This document shows positions 27,640 to 37,524 of a stretch of DNA of 64,000 nt, in pieces. Below the pieces are notes generated by a model, which searched no databases, was not told where the DNA came from, and saw only the letters and a list, made by a program, of their open reading frames with translations. The position numbers were made by a program, and so were the translations under genes. The DNA is from Mycolicibacterium senegalense. GTDB lineage: Bacteria; Actinomycetota; Actinomycetes; Mycobacteriales; Mycobacteriaceae. Numbering within the stretch: the first letter of the stretch is position 1; every line of letters starts with the position of its first letter. The stretch is from assembly GCF_019645875.1 (NCBI RefSeq), contig NZ_CP081000.1, positions 2,170,001 to 2,234,000 of the forward strand. The letters are read 5' to 3'.

Positions 27640-27879
27640 CTAAACGTGACGAAAACCACAGTTTTGTCTCAAAACGGGCTTGTTCACGCCCGCGATCAGG
27701 ACCTTCATTCCGAACCCACCCGCGTGTCGGGGGATGGCGCGGTGAAGTGCAGCCTAAGAGCAGTGCAATAATCGGTACTGGTAGTGACATCAAAATTCGG
27801 TGGACGTTTGATCCGGCGGCGCGTCACGTGACAGCGGCCCGGAAAGACGTGGTCAAAGAACGTGTGAAAGGCGGTAGCC

Positions 27880-29829
27880 GTGGGTGAGAACGGCAACGGC
27901 AATGGCGCCGCGCCGCGGCAGAAGCTCGAGAAGGTCGTCATCCGCTTCGCCGGCGACTCCGGCGACGGTATGCAGCTGACCGGTGACCGCTTCACTTCTG
28001 AAGCTGCACTGTTCGGCAACGACTTGGCGACCCAGCCGAATTACCCGGCCGAGATCCGCGCGCCACAGGGCACCCTGCCCGGTGTGTCGTCGTTCCAGAT
28101 CCAGATCGCCGACTACGACATCCTCACCGCGGGTGACCGTCCCGACGTGCTCGTGGCGATGAACCCGGCCGCGCTCAAGGCCAACGTGTCCGACCTGCCT
28201 CGCGGCGGTCTGATCATCGCCAACTCCGATGAGTTCACCAAGCGCAACCTCGCCAAGGTCGGATACGACAGCAATCCGCTAGAGGATGACACGTTGTCCG
28301 ACTACGTGGTGACCTCCGTTGCGATGACGACGCTGACCCTGGGTGCGGTCGAGGCGATCGGCGCCACCAAGAAGGACGGCCAGCGCGCGAAGAACATGTT
28401 CGCCCTCGGTCTCCTGTCGTGGATGTACGGCCGCGAGCTCGAACACAGCGAGGCCTTCATCCGGGAGAAGTTCTCCCGCAAGCCCGACGTGGCCGAGGCC
28501 AACGTCCTGGCGCTGAAGGCGGGCTGGAACTACGGTGAGACCACCGAGGCCTTCGCCACCACCTACGAGGTGTCGCCGGCCAAGCTGAAGTCGGGCGAAT
28601 ACCGCCAGATCTCGGGCAACACGGCGCTCGCCTACGGCATCGTGGCCGCCGGACACCTGGCCCAGATCCAGGTGGTGCTGGGCACCTACCCGATCACGCC
28701 GGCCTCGGACATCCTCCATGAGCTGTCCAAGCACAAGAACTTCAACGTGCTGACCTTCCAGGCCGAAGACGAGATCGCCGGAATCGGTGCGGCCATTGGC
28801 GCGTCCTACGGCGGCGCGCTGGGTGTCACCAGCACCTCCGGTCCGGGTGTCTCCCTCAAGTCCGAGGCCATCGGCCTGGCGGTGATGACCGAGCTGCCGC
28901 TGATCATCATCGACGTGCAGCGCGGTGGCCCGTCGACGGGTCTGCCGACCAAGACCGAGCAGGCGGACCTGCTGCAGGCACTGTTCGGCCGCAACGGTGA
29001 GTCGCCGGTCGCTGTCCTCGCGCCGAAGTCACCGTCGGACTGCTTCGACATCGCCGTCGAGGCGGCGCGCATCGCGGTCGACTACCACACCCCGGTGATC
29101 ATCCTGTCCGACGGCGCCGTCGCCAATGGCTCTGAGCCCTGGCAGATTCCGGACATCAGCAGCTACCCGGCGATCGAGCACAACTTCGCCAAGTCGGGTG
29201 AGCCGTTCGCGCCGTACGCGCGTGACCCCGAGACCCTGGCCCGCCAGTTCGCGGTGCCGGGCACCCCGGGCCTGGAACACCGGATCGGTGGCCTTGAGGC
29301 CGCCAACGGCTCGGGCAACATCTCGTATGAGCCCAAGAACCACGACCTGATGGTGCGGCTGCGTCAGGAGAAGATCGCCGGCATCGCGGTGCCGGAGCTG
29401 GAGGTCGACGACCCCACCGGCGATGCCGAACTGCTGATGCTGGGCTGGGGGAGCAGCTACGGGCCGATCGGTGAGGCCTGCCGGCGCGCGCGGCGCAAGG
29501 GCATCAAGGTGGCCCAGGCGCATCTGCGCCACCTCAACCCCTTCCCGGCCAACCTCGGGGAGGTGCTGCGCCGCTACCCGAAGGTGGTGGTGCCGGAGAT
29601 GAACCTGGGCCAGCTGGCGCTGCTGCTGCGCGGCAAGTACCTGGTCGACGTCCAGTCGGTGACCAAGGTGGAGGGCATGGCCTTCCTGGCCGACGAGGTC
29701 GAGGGCATCATCGACGCGGCCCTGGACGGCACGCTCGGTGAGAAGGAAGCGGACAAGGCCAAGTTCGCGCGGCTGGCGGCGGCCACGATCGAGGAACCAA
29801 CTGAGAACGCAGTGGGAGCGAACGCATGA
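27880..29829 (+). CDS. korA: 2-oxoglutarate:ferredoxin oxidoreductase, fused gamma-alpha subunit
   Basis: A 649-residue protein with a GTG start. The N-terminal about 190 residues are the gamma domain (VIRFAGDSGDGMQLTGDRF, and PNYPAEIRAPQGTLPGVSSF). The alpha part follows with ISGNTALAYGIVAAGHLAQI, VTSTSGPGVSLKSEAIGLAV and DVQRGGPSTGLPTKTEQADL. With KorB it oxidises 2-oxoglutarate to succinyl-CoA and passes electrons to ferredoxin. In mycobacteria this enzyme works even in air as a route through the TCA cycle. The korB ATG overlaps its stop by 4 bases. Ortholog of Rv2455c. Confidence 0.97.
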   Translation: MGENGNGNGAAPRQKLEKVVIRFAGDSGDGMQLTGDRFTSEAALFGNDLATQPNYPAEIRAPQGTLPGVSSFQIQIADYDILTAGDRPDVLVAMNPAALKANVSDLPRGGLIIANSDEFTKRNLAKVGYDSNPLEDDTLSDYVVTSVAMTTLTLGAVEAIGATKKDGQRAKNMFALGLLSWMYGRELEHSEAFIREKFSRKPDVAEANVLALKAGWNYGETTEAFATTYEVSPAKLKSGEYRQISGNTALAYGIVAAGHLAQIQVVLGTYPITPASDILHELSKHKNFNVLTFQAEDEIAGIGAAIGASYGGALGVTSTSGPGVSLKSEAIGLAVMTELPLIIIDVQRGGPSTGLPTKTEQADLLQALFGRNGESPVAVLAPKSPSDCFDIAVEAARIAVDYHTPVIILSDGAVANGSEPWQIPDISSYPAIEHNFAKSGEPFAPYARDPETLARQFAVPGTPGLEHRIGGLEAANGSGNISYEPKNHDLMVRLRQEKIAGIAVPELEVDDPTGDAELLMLGWGSSYGPIGEACRRARRKGIKVAQAHLRHLNPFPANLGEVLRRYPKVVVPEMNLGQLALLLRGKYLVDVQSVTKVEGMAFLADEVEGIIDAALDGTLGEKEADKAKFARLAAATIEEPTENAVGANA

Positions 29830-30908
29830 CTGACCTGATCGGTGCGGACCTCGGGCTGAGCGAAGCCCCGTTGAACAAGCACGCCCTGGTGCCCACCACC
29901 GACCAACCGCAGAAGGGCAAGGACTTCACCAGTGACCAGGAGGTCCGCTGGTGCCCGGGTTGCGGTGACTACGTCATCCTCAACACCATCCGCAACTTCC
30001 TGCCGGAGCTGGGCCTCAAGCGCGAGAACATCGCGTTCATCAGCGGTATCGGCTGCTCCAGCCGGTTCCCGTACTACCTGGAGACCTACGGTTTCCACTC
30101 GATCCACGGTCGTGCCCCGACCATCGCCACCGGCCTGGCGCTGGCCCGGCCCGACCTGTCGGTGTGGGTCGTCACGGGTGACGGTGATTCGCTGTCGATC
30201 GGCGGCAACCACCTGATTCACGCGCTGCGTCGCAACATCAACATCACGATCCTGCTGTTCAACAACCGGATCTACGGCCTCACCAAGGGCCAGTACTCGC
30301 CGACCTCCGAGGTCGGCAAGGTCACCAAGTCGACTCCGATGGGCTCGCTGGACTACCCGTTCAACCCGGTGTCGCTGGCGCTGGGTGCCGAGGCCACGTT
30401 CGTCGGCCGCGCGCTGGACTCCGACCGCAAGGGCCTGTCCGAGGTGCTGCGCGGTGCAGCCGAGCACCGCGGTGCCGCACTGGTGGAGATCATGCAGGAC
30501 TGCCCGATCTTCAACGACGGATCGTTCGACGCCCTGCGCAAGGAGGGTGCCGAGGAGCGGCTGATCAACGTCAGCCACGGCGAGCCGATCAAGTTCGGCA
30601 CCGATGGCGAGTACTGCGTGGTCAAGTCCGGGTACGGCCTGGAGGTCGCCAAGACCGCCGACGTCGCGGCCGAGGACATCGTGGTGCACAACGCCGAGAT
30701 CGATGATCCTGCTTACGCATTCGCGCTGTCGCGGCTGAGCGAGCAGAACCTCGATCACATGGTGATGGGCATTTTCCGTAAGGTCAGCCGGCCCACCTAT
30801 GACGACGCTGCGCGTCAGCAGGTCAACACGGCGATCGAATCGAAGCCCCATGACACCGCGGCTCTGCAATCCTTGCTGCGTGGCAAAGACACCTGGACTG
30901 TCGACTAG
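29826..30908 (+). CDS. korB: 2-oxoglutarate:ferredoxin oxidoreductase, beta subunit
   Basis: A 360-residue thiamine-diphosphate-binding subunit. [11 protein letters not shown] and [12 protein letters not shown] supply Cys residues for the single [4Fe-4S] cluster with a later Cys (DCPIF). The TPP motif runs through [20 protein letters not shown] to [19 protein letters not shown]. An N-terminal tail of about 30 residues precedes the catalytic fold. It overlaps korA by 4 bases, so the two subunits are made together. Ortholog of Rv2454c. The mobA frame begins inside its last codons. Confidence 0.97.
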   Translation: MTDLIGADLGLSEAPLNKHALVPTTDQPQKGKDFTSDQEVRWCPGCGDYVILNTIRNFLPELGLKRENIAFISGIGCSSRFPYYLETYGFHSIHGRAPTIATGLALARPDLSVWVVTGDGDSLSIGGNHLIHALRRNINITILLFNNRIYGLTKGQYSPTSEVGKVTKSTPMGSLDYPFNPVSLALGAEATFVGRALDSDRKGLSEVLRGAAEHRGAALVEIMQDCPIFNDGSFDALRKEGAEERLINVSHGEPIKFGTDGEYCVVKSGYGLEVAKTADVAAEDIVVHNAEIDDPAYAFALSRLSEQNLDHMVMGIFRKVSRPTYDDAARQQVNTAIESKPHDTAALQSLLRGKDTWTVD

Positions 30909-31506
30909 CAGTACTGATCCGACCGGCCAACAGCATCTGAGCACAGCCCCGCTCGCCGCGGTAGTTCTGGCGGGCGGGGCTTCGCGTCGCATGGGGCGCG
31001 ACAAGGCGACGTTGCCGTTCGACGGCTCGACCATGGTCGAGCATGTGGTGGCCGCGGTAAGCGCGCGGTGTTCACCGGTTTTCGTCATCGCCGCTCCCGG
31101 CCAACCGCTGCCGGCACTGCACGCCGAGATACTTCGTGACGAGGTGCGCGGTGTCGGGCCGCTGGTAGCGACGGGCCGCGGCCTGCGTGCCGTCGCGGAG
31201 GCCGGCCTGGACCGGGCCTTTGTGTGTGCGGTGGACATGCCGTATCTGTCCTCGGACCTCATCGACGCGTTGGCAGGCCCGGCCGAGCGATTACCTGCAG
31301 ATATCGTGCTGCCGTGGGACGGCAGGGACCACTATCTGGCGGGGATCTACCGCAGTGCGCTCACCGAGCGGATCGCCGAGTTGGTGCGTGGCGGCCAGCG
31401 CAGCATGCGGGCACTCGCCGAGTCCGTCGATACCCAACGGATCGTGATGGCACCGCAGCGGGCACTGACCAACGTCAACACCGCGGCCGATCTGCCCGGA
31501 ACGTGA
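30880..31506 (+). CDS. mobA: Molybdenum cofactor guanylyltransferase
   Basis: About 208 residues. The nucleotidyltransferase signature is [20 protein letters not shown], followed by the metal-binding [12 protein letters not shown] and [10 protein letters not shown] near the end. MobA attaches GMP to molybdopterin to give the bis-MGD cofactor, which would serve the YdeP-type enzyme encoded about 6 kb upstream. The start is uncertain: GTG at 30880 and ATG at 30850 both lie inside korB, and neither has a strong ribosome binding site, so coupling to korB translation is likely. Ortholog of Rv2453c. Confidence 0.9.
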   Translation: MAKTPGLSTSSTDPTGQQHLSTAPLAAVVLAGGASRRMGRDKATLPFDGSTMVEHVVAAVSARCSPVFVIAAPGQPLPALHAEILRDEVRGVGPLVATGRGLRAVAEAGLDRAFVCAVDMPYLSSDLIDALAGPAERLPADIVLPWDGRDHYLAGIYRSALTERIAELVRGGQRSMRALAESVDTQRIVMAPQRALTNVNTAADLPGT

Positions 31507-32153
31507 ACCATCTGCCGACAAACGGTCAGCAAATTGCAAATTTGATGCCGAATCGGGCGCTATTTACCGTTTCGAAATAATTGGACGCTCATTAGAAGTG
31601 ATTTGAGCTCTCGGAAGCCGAGTGAATTCGAGAAACGTCATATCGCGGTGCACTTCGGCTGTGCGCGAAAGCTTCTGGCCCTCAAGCGCATTCGTCTTGG
31701 CGTGCGGCAAGGGTGTCTTGCCGATATTCGCCGGTGCAGGTGCTCGGGGTAACCAAATATGTGACAAAATGCCCTTGACGGCTCTGTTTGTCCGATCAGG
31801 GCGATAGCCTGGATTGCCGCAGAGGTGGCCGGGCTGGCTGACGTTTCTATCTCGTTCGGTCAAAGGTGTTGTGGCGCAGCCTGTTTGACAGGAAGGCTGT
31901 CGAGTTCGGCGGTGACCTCTTCGGCGGGGGCGCGGCCCGTCTGAGTGCCCTGCACGCGCGATAACCCTTGCGCACCAGAGGGATTGAAGGTTGCTCTGTG
32001 ATGTCGAGAACTGGCGGTCTGCAGCGAACGGATTTCCTTGGCTCGGAGCGTAGTGACACTCGCCGATGGCATCTACCTGGGCTTTTTGTGGCCCCAACCG
32101 TTGTTTGCCGCTTACGGCGCGCCCCCGGCAAGTGGGCCAGCTCACAAAAAATG

Positions 32154-32169
32154 CGTGATGTGCCTCACG
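32154..32169. promoter_or_regulatory. CRP-type site (GTGA-N6-TCAC) upstream of rpfE
   Basis: CGTGATGTGCCTCACG has the perfect dyad GTGA-N6-TCAC of cAMP receptor protein sites. It lies about 383 bases before the rpfE start. A second such site stands before the next rpf gene. In M. tuberculosis CRP (Rv3676) is known to control rpfA. Confidence 0.6.
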
Positions 32170-32371
32170 ATCCGTTTACGCCGATCACGAAACGGTAACG
32201 GCGGGCACCCGCTGCTGACCTGCAGAAACGTTGCATTCAGCGTCCCGTTATCTGTCTGTGATCTTTCCGCTATCGCTCCTACATCGATATGACTTCTCTC
32301 CGAGTCCTTTGTACGGTCCAAAGCGACTCCACAGGGAGCAAATAATTTCAACACCAAGAACCTGCGTGTGA

Positions 32372-32875
<504 letters not shown>

Positions 32876-33007
32876 GCAGCGCCCGCTCACAACTTGATAC
32901 GAAGCGGTGTCGGTCTTCTGGCCGGCACCGCTTCTGTTTCATCAATAGGCCCTCCGGTTACTCGAGTCCCTAGAACCTCCGAAAAAACTTCAGCCACCTC
33001 TGTAACG

Positions 33008-33023
33008 GGTGACCTTGGTCACA
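33008..33023. promoter_or_regulatory. CRP-type site (GTGA-CCTTGG-TCAC) upstream of the second rpf gene
   Basis: GGTGACCTTGGTCACA contains a perfect 14-base palindrome with the CRP pattern GTGA-N6-TCAC. It lies 88 bases before the start of the second rpf gene, a common distance for an activator site. Confidence 0.7.
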
Positions 33024-33110
33024 CGAACCCATTAGTGACCGCACAGTTGCACGAATGTGATCGGCATCTGCAGTGGTCCTTGGTGTCAAAGGTCGGGGAA
33101 GGACCGCGAG

Positions 33111-33584
33111 ATGACCATACGAAAGGCGTTGACCAGGGTTTTCTGGCTTGCTGCGATGTCGTCGGGGCTCATGCTCGCGCCGGCTGTCGCGGCACCGGCG
33201 ACAGCCGGCGCGGACACGGTGAACTGGGACGCGATCGCTGACTGCGAATCGGGCGGTGACTGGTCCACCGATACCGGTAACGGCCACTACGGCGGCCTGC
33301 AGTTCAAGCCCACCACCTGGGCCTCGCACGGTGGCGTCGGGTCACCCGCCTCCGCCTCCCGGGAGGAACAGATACGGGTGGCCGAGAATGTCCTGGCCAC
33401 CCAAGGGATCGGGGCCTGGCCCAAGTGCGGGGTACGAGGTGGAATGCCGGCGGGCTGGGCCGCGCCGAGCGCACCGACAGGTTGCCAGGCCGTCCGTCCC
33501 GGTGCGGTGCTGGGCATCTTCGATCTTCGCCGGATCTGCTCGACGTTCTTGAACCCGCTCGGGGCCTTCGGTCTTCCGCACTGA
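33111..33584 (+). CDS. Resuscitation-promoting factor, RpfC-like with C-terminal extension
   Basis: A 157-residue secreted protein from the ATG at 33111. After the signal peptide (about 33 residues, ending in ATAGA) the Rpf domain reads TVNWDAIADCESGGDWSTDT, HYGGLQFKPTTWASHGGVGS, ending in GAWPKCGVRG. The LQFKPTTW and GGVG elements resemble RpfC more than RpfE. About 50 further residues follow (GWAAPSAPTG, then two Cys and a hydrophobic end), similar in position to the RpfC extension. It forms a tandem with the minimal rpfE, as the rpfE/rpfE2 pair does in M. smegmatis. It ends 3 bases before a convergent gene. Confidence 0.92.
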   Translation: MTIRKALTRVFWLAAMSSGLMLAPAVAAPATAGADTVNWDAIADCESGGDWSTDTGNGHYGGLQFKPTTWASHGGVGSPASASREEQIRVAENVLATQGIGAWPKCGVRGGMPAGWAAPSAPTGCQAVRPGAVLGIFDLRRICSTFLNPLGAFGLPH

Positions 33585-33586
33585 CC

Positions 33587-34735
33587 TCAGCGCACCGCGG
33601 TGAACGCCCGACGCCCAGCGATCGACGCCAGGTGCCGCGTCAACACGGACTCGGGCACCAATACGGACGCTCGGGTGGCCGCGGTGCTCAACGCCGACGG
33701 GCGCAAATTCACGAGCCGGCCGATCAACTCGGCCTCCCGCACGATCTTGCCGACACGCCTGCGCCGCATCGCGGCGAACCGCGAGAACGTGCCCGCCAGA
33801 TCCGGCCCTTTGGCCGCGAGAGCCGCCAGTACGGCGGCGTCCTCAAGCCCCTGACAGCCACCCTGGCCCAGATGCGGGCGCATCGGGTGGGCGGCATCGC
33901 CGGCGATCACCACGGGGCCGCACGCCCAGACGCGCGCGGGGGCACGGTCGTACAGATCGTTGCGGAGCACCTGATCGCCCGGGGTGGCGGCCAGCAGCGT
34001 CGGGATCGGCTCCGACCATGACGAAAATAGCCGCTTGAGGTGGGCCAGCTCGCCATCGGGAGTGGTCTGGCCGCGCGGCGCACGCTGAGTGGCGAACCAG
34101 TAGGTGTGGTGGGCGCCCAGCGGTACGTGCCCGACCTGCGAGCCGGCGCCCAGCGTTTCGCCCGACAGGTCGGGATCGAGTGAGCAGGCGGCCACCGCGC
34201 GCCACGCCGTGTAGCCGGTGTAGCGGCGCGGCAACGCTCCGTTCAGATGCCGGGCCACGACGGAGTCGACACCGTCGGCGCCGACCAAGCCGGCCGCCTC
34301 GCGGACAGTGCCGTCTGTGAACGTCACACGCACGCCCGAGGTGCCGACGTCGATCTTGTCGGCGGTGAGTTCGTAGTCGACCGTGCCCGGTGTCAGCGCG
34401 CCGGTGAGGATCTCGGTGAGGGTGGAGCGTCGGATCACCACGAGGGGTTCGCCCAGCGCCCGGGTGAATCGTTGCGGAGCCGGCCGACGTAACCAGGATC
34501 CGTCGGCCCGCCGCAGCGCACCCGCGGTAACGCGACCGCCCGCACCGCGCACCTGATCGCCGAGACCGATCTCATCGAGCGCAGCCAGCGCGTTGGGCCA
34601 CAAGCTGATCCCGGCGCCGGGGCTGACATCCCGGCGTGCCTCGGCCACACAGACCTCGAATCCCCGCTGTTGCAATGCGACTGCGGTGGCCAGGCCGGTG
34701 ATACCCGCGCCGATGACGAGGATGGACGCTGCCAT
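33587..34735 (-). CDS. FAD-dependent monooxygenase (aromatic hydroxylase type)
   Basis: A 382-residue flavoprotein of the PHBH/UbiH type. The N-terminal FAD motif is ILVIGAGITGLATAVALQQR, the DG motif is GLVGADGVDSVVA, and the second FAD motif is VVIAGDAAHPMRPHLGQGGC. It would use NAD(P)H and oxygen to hydroxylate or epoxidise a small aromatic or cyclic compound. No membrane or signal segment is present. It converges with the rpf gene (2-base gap) and diverges from the lipoprotein gene. The substrate is unknown. Confidence 0.9.
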   Translation of the reverse strand: MAASILVIGAGITGLATAVALQQRGFEVCVAEARRDVSPGAGISLWPNALAALDEIGLGDQVRGAGGRVTAGALRRADGSWLRRPAPQRFTRALGEPLVVIRRSTLTEILTGALTPGTVDYELTADKIDVGTSGVRVTFTDGTVREAAGLVGADGVDSVVARHLNGALPRRYTGYTAWRAVAACSLDPDLSGETLGAGSQVGHVPLGAHHTYWFATQRAPRGQTTPDGELAHLKRLFSSWSEPIPTLLAATPGDQVLRNDLYDRAPARVWACGPVVIAGDAAHPMRPHLGQGGCQGLEDAAVLAALAAKGPDLAGTFSRFAAMRRRRVGKIVREAELIGRLVNLRPSALSTAATRASVLVPESVLTRHLASIAGRRAFTAVR

Positions 34736-34870
34736 CCGTCGAATCTAGCCGTGTCGGGCACCGGGGAGTGGCCGCGGCCCGAGTTGGGATCGGTAGCCTT
34801 CCAGCGGTCTCACAGTATGTGGACAGACTCCCGGCCCGACTCCGGCCGAATGAAACGAATGAGAGGTCCG

Positions 34871-35482
34871 ATGAAACTCACCCGCTTCGGCGTCGCACTG
34901 GGCGCCGTGGTCTTTGCCGTCTCAGCCTTGAGCGGTTGCTCGAAGGTGACCGATATCAGGGACGCAGCCGCCGGGGCGGCCGAGAAGGTCGTCTCGTCGG
35001 GCACCGAGAAGATCACCGAAGCGGTCTCGGGCAACCTGTTCACCGCCGAGGGCATCGACAATGCCTACGCGGCGATCTCAGAAAAGGTCGGTGCCAACCC
35101 GATGCAGGTGGTCGAGGTCAGCATCGCGCCGGGCGTGTTGTCGGTCGAGGCGATCGATCCGAACGCCCCGACCGAGCTCAATCAGTGGAGCTACACCTCA
35201 GGCGCGGTGGCGCCGTCTCGCCCGATCGACTACGACGACGACACCGAGGCGCTGCAGCAGAATCTGTTCGCCACCTCCGACGTGCCCAGCAGCGCGATCG
35301 CCGCGGCGATCGACGGCGCCGTGGCGGCCAGCGAGATTCCCGACGGCAAGGTCCAGACGGTGAGCATCAAGCGCAACATCCCGTTCGACGAGAACGTGAT
35401 CATTTTCATCAACGTCCAGGGTGAGCGCAGCAGCAAGCAGGTGCGGGCCGACGTCACCGGTCACGTCACCGACGTAGCGTGA
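34871..35482 (+). CDS. Lipoprotein of unknown function
   Basis: A 203-residue protein with a lipoprotein signal: MKLTRFGVALGAVVFAVSAL then SGCSK, with the lipobox LSGC (Cys near residue 21). The mature N-terminus is Ala/Lys-helical (DIRDAAAGAAEKVVSSG), then comes a globular part with MQVVEVSIAPGVLSVEAIDP. An in-frame ATG at 34859 is an alternative start, but GAGAGG favours 34871. It is anchored to the outer face of the membrane. It looks like a family of mycobacterial lipoproteins without assigned role. A strong terminator follows. Confidence 0.82.
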   Translation: MKLTRFGVALGAVVFAVSALSGCSKVTDIRDAAAGAAEKVVSSGTEKITEAVSGNLFTAEGIDNAYAAISEKVGANPMQVVEVSIAPGVLSVEAIDPNAPTELNQWSYTSGAVAPSRPIDYDDDTEALQQNLFATSDVPSSAIAAAIDGAVAASEIPDGKVQTVSIKRNIPFDENVIIFINVQGERSSKQVRADVTGHVTDVA

Positions 35483-35496
35483 CGAACTGACGTCAC

Positions 35497-35527
35497 GCGG
35501 CCCGTACCGGACTCCGGTGCGGGCCGC
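35497..35527 (+). terminator. Hairpin terminator after the lipoprotein gene
   Basis: GCGGCCCGTACCGG and CCGGTGCGGGCCGC (14 pairs, one G-U) close the 3-base loop ACT, 15 bases after the lipoprotein stop and 20 bases before the next gene. Confidence 0.8.
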
Positions 35528-35546
35528 GCCGTTACGGTGGGGAGCC

Positions 35547-37514
35547 ATGACGGTGTTCGAGGATCTCGACGATTACCTGGCGGTGCCCCGGGTGTCGGGC
35601 CTGGCGATTTCTCCCGACGGCTCGCGGCTGGTCGCGACGGTCAGCACGCTCAACGAAAAACGAAATGAGTTCCTCAGCGCCATATGGGAATTGGATCCCA
35701 ATGGGCAACAACCCGCGCGCCGGCTGACCCACGGGGTGAAAGGGGAGTCGGCGCCGGTGTTCACCGCCGGGGGCGACGTCTTGTTCCTCGCGGTGCGTCC
35801 AGGCGAGGACGACGACAAACCACCGGCAGCCCTGTGGCGCCTACCCGCCGCCGGCGGTGAGGCATTCGAGGCGCTGACGATGCCCGGCGGGATCGCGGGC
35901 GCGGTCAGTGCTCGGGCCGCCGACGTCACCGTGGTGGCCGCGCCGCTGCTGCCGTCATCAGCGGGCGTCGACGACGACAAGACGCGTCGCGAGGCGCGCA
36001 AGGAGAACAAGGTGTCAGCGATCCTGCACACCGGCTATCCGGTCCGGCACTGGGATCACGACCTCGGCCCGGACCAGCCACACCTTTTCGACGTCGACGG
36101 AACCCGAGATCTGACCCCAGGCTCGGGAGCAGCGTTGCGCGAGAGCTCATTCGACCTCAGTGCCGATGGTGACTTCGTGGTGACGTCCTGGCGGGTCACG
36201 GGCCCTGGTACGGCAGTACGCGTGGCCCTGGTACGGATCGACCGGGCGACCGGGGAGCGCTCGACGCTCGTCGAAGAGGCCGGGGCAGACCTGGAGCGCC
36301 CGGCCATCGCGCCGGACGGCCACGCCGTGGCCTTCACCAGGGAGACGCACTCAACTCCGACATCGCCGCCGCGAATCACACTGTGGTGCATGCGATTCGG
36401 CGAGAACCCGGTGGAGCTGGCCGAAGGCTGGGATCGCTGGCCCGCCTCGGTGGCCTGGACGCCGGATTCGTCGGCGCTCATCGTGACGGCCGACGACGGT
36501 GGCCGCGGACCGATCTTCTCCGTCGACCCCGCGTCGGGCCGGGTCACCCGGCTGACCCACGACGATTTCACCTACACCGACGTGCGGCCCGCGCCCGGCG
36601 GGGTGATTTTCGCGCTACGCAGCTCGTATGCCGTGCCACCGCATCCGGTCCGCATCGATTCCGACGGCACCGTCACCGCGCTGCCGTGCTTCGAGGTGCC
36701 AGACCTTCCTGGAACCCTGACCGAGGTGACCGCGACCGCCGCCGACGGCACACCGATCCGGTCCTGGCTCACTCTGCCCGACGGCGACGAACCGGCTCCG
36801 CTGGTGTTGTGGATCCACGGCGGGCCGTTGGGCAGCTGGAACAGCTGGCACTGGCGCTGGAACCCGTGGCTGCTCACCGCCCAGGGTTACGCCGTGCTCA
36901 TGCCTGACCCGGGACTGTCCACCGGATACGGCCAGGATTTCATCGCCCGCGGGTGGGGCGCCTGGGGCGCCGAGCCGTATACCGACCTGATGGCGGCCAC
37001 CGACGCCGCGTGTGCACACCCGCGCATCGACGCCTCTCGTACCGCCGCGATGGGAGGATCGTTCGGCGGCTACATGGCGAACTGGATCGCCGGGCACACC
37101 GGTCGGTTCAAGGCGATCGTCACGCATGCCAGCCTGTGGGCGCTCGACCAGTTCGGACCCACCACCGACGGTGCGTACTGGTGGGCTCGGGAAATGACAC
37201 CCGAGATGGCCCAGCACAATTCACCGCACCGGTTCGTCGGTGACATCGCCACTCCGATGCTCGTCATCCACGGCGACAAGGACTATCGCGTGCCGATCGG
37301 CGAGGCGTTGCGGCTGTGGTACGAGCTGCTCACCTACTCACGGCTGCCCGCCGACGAGAACGGAGACAGCCCACACCGGTTCCTGTATTACCCGACGGAG
37401 AACCACTGGGTGCTCTCACCGCAACACGCCAAGATCTGGTACCAGGTGGTGCTCGCCTTCCTGGGGGAGCACCTGCGGGACGAGCCGGTGCAGCTGCCCG
37501 AACTGCTCGGGTAG
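35547..37514 (+). CDS. S9-family prolyl oligopeptidase-like peptidase
   Basis: A 655-residue enzyme. The first about 400 residues form a beta-propeller with repeated blades (LAISPDGSRLVATVSTLNEK, PAIAPDGHAVAF). The C-terminal alpha/beta hydrolase domain has the nucleophile in GGSFGGYMANW, the Asp in VIHGDKDYRVPI and the His in PTENHWVLSP, the usual acyl-aminoacyl peptidase order. No signal peptide is visible, so it acts on oligopeptides in the cytoplasm. The ATG at 35547 was chosen; an in-frame start at 35517 falls inside the terminator. The next gene starts 10 bases after its stop. Confidence 0.94.
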   Translation: MTVFEDLDDYLAVPRVSGLAISPDGSRLVATVSTLNEKRNEFLSAIWELDPNGQQPARRLTHGVKGESAPVFTAGGDVLFLAVRPGEDDDKPPAALWRLPAAGGEAFEALTMPGGIAGAVSARAADVTVVAAPLLPSSAGVDDDKTRREARKENKVSAILHTGYPVRHWDHDLGPDQPHLFDVDGTRDLTPGSGAALRESSFDLSADGDFVVTSWRVTGPGTAVRVALVRIDRATGERSTLVEEAGADLERPAIAPDGHAVAFTRETHSTPTSPPRITLWCMRFGENPVELAEGWDRWPASVAWTPDSSALIVTADDGGRGPIFSVDPASGRVTRLTHDDFTYTDVRPAPGGVIFALRSSYAVPPHPVRIDSDGTVTALPCFEVPDLPGTLTEVTATAADGTPIRSWLTLPDGDEPAPLVLWIHGGPLGSWNSWHWRWNPWLLTAQGYAVLMPDPGLSTGYGQDFIARGWGAWGAEPYTDLMAATDAACAHPRIDASRTAAMGGSFGGYMANWIAGHTGRFKAIVTHASLWALDQFGPTTDGAYWWAREMTPEMAQHNSPHRFVGDIATPMLVIHGDKDYRVPIGEALRLWYELLTYSRLPADENGDSPHRFLYYPTENHWVLSPQHAKIWYQVVLAFLGEHLRDEPVQLPELLG

Positions 37515-37524
37515 CGTCGGGATC

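Larger units (their letters stand above)
27538..27879. other. Promoter region of korAB
   Basis: A 342-base gap. It holds the kinase gene's terminator (27598-27619), a perfect 15-base palindrome (27625-27639), and a relatively AT-rich stretch up to about 27720. A 68-codon open frame inside (27565-27771) has no protein-like character. The korA promoter and leader must lie here. Confidence 0.6.

Noticed and set aside
27625..27643. An IdeR iron box upstream of korA
   Set aside because: The TTAG...CTAA flanks recall the iron box, but the centre GAGAATGACATTCTC does not match it as remembered.
29574..31262. A 562-codon minus-strand frame opposite korAB and mobA
   Set aside because: It is antisense to genes with clear TPP and iron-sulfur motifs; its product is Arg/Val/Leu-rich without recognisable domains.
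31564..32145. A 193-codon minus-strand frame in the gap before rpfE
   Set aside because: Its composition is Arg/Pro/Thr-rich, it has no ribosome binding site and no family pattern. It may simply be open by chance.
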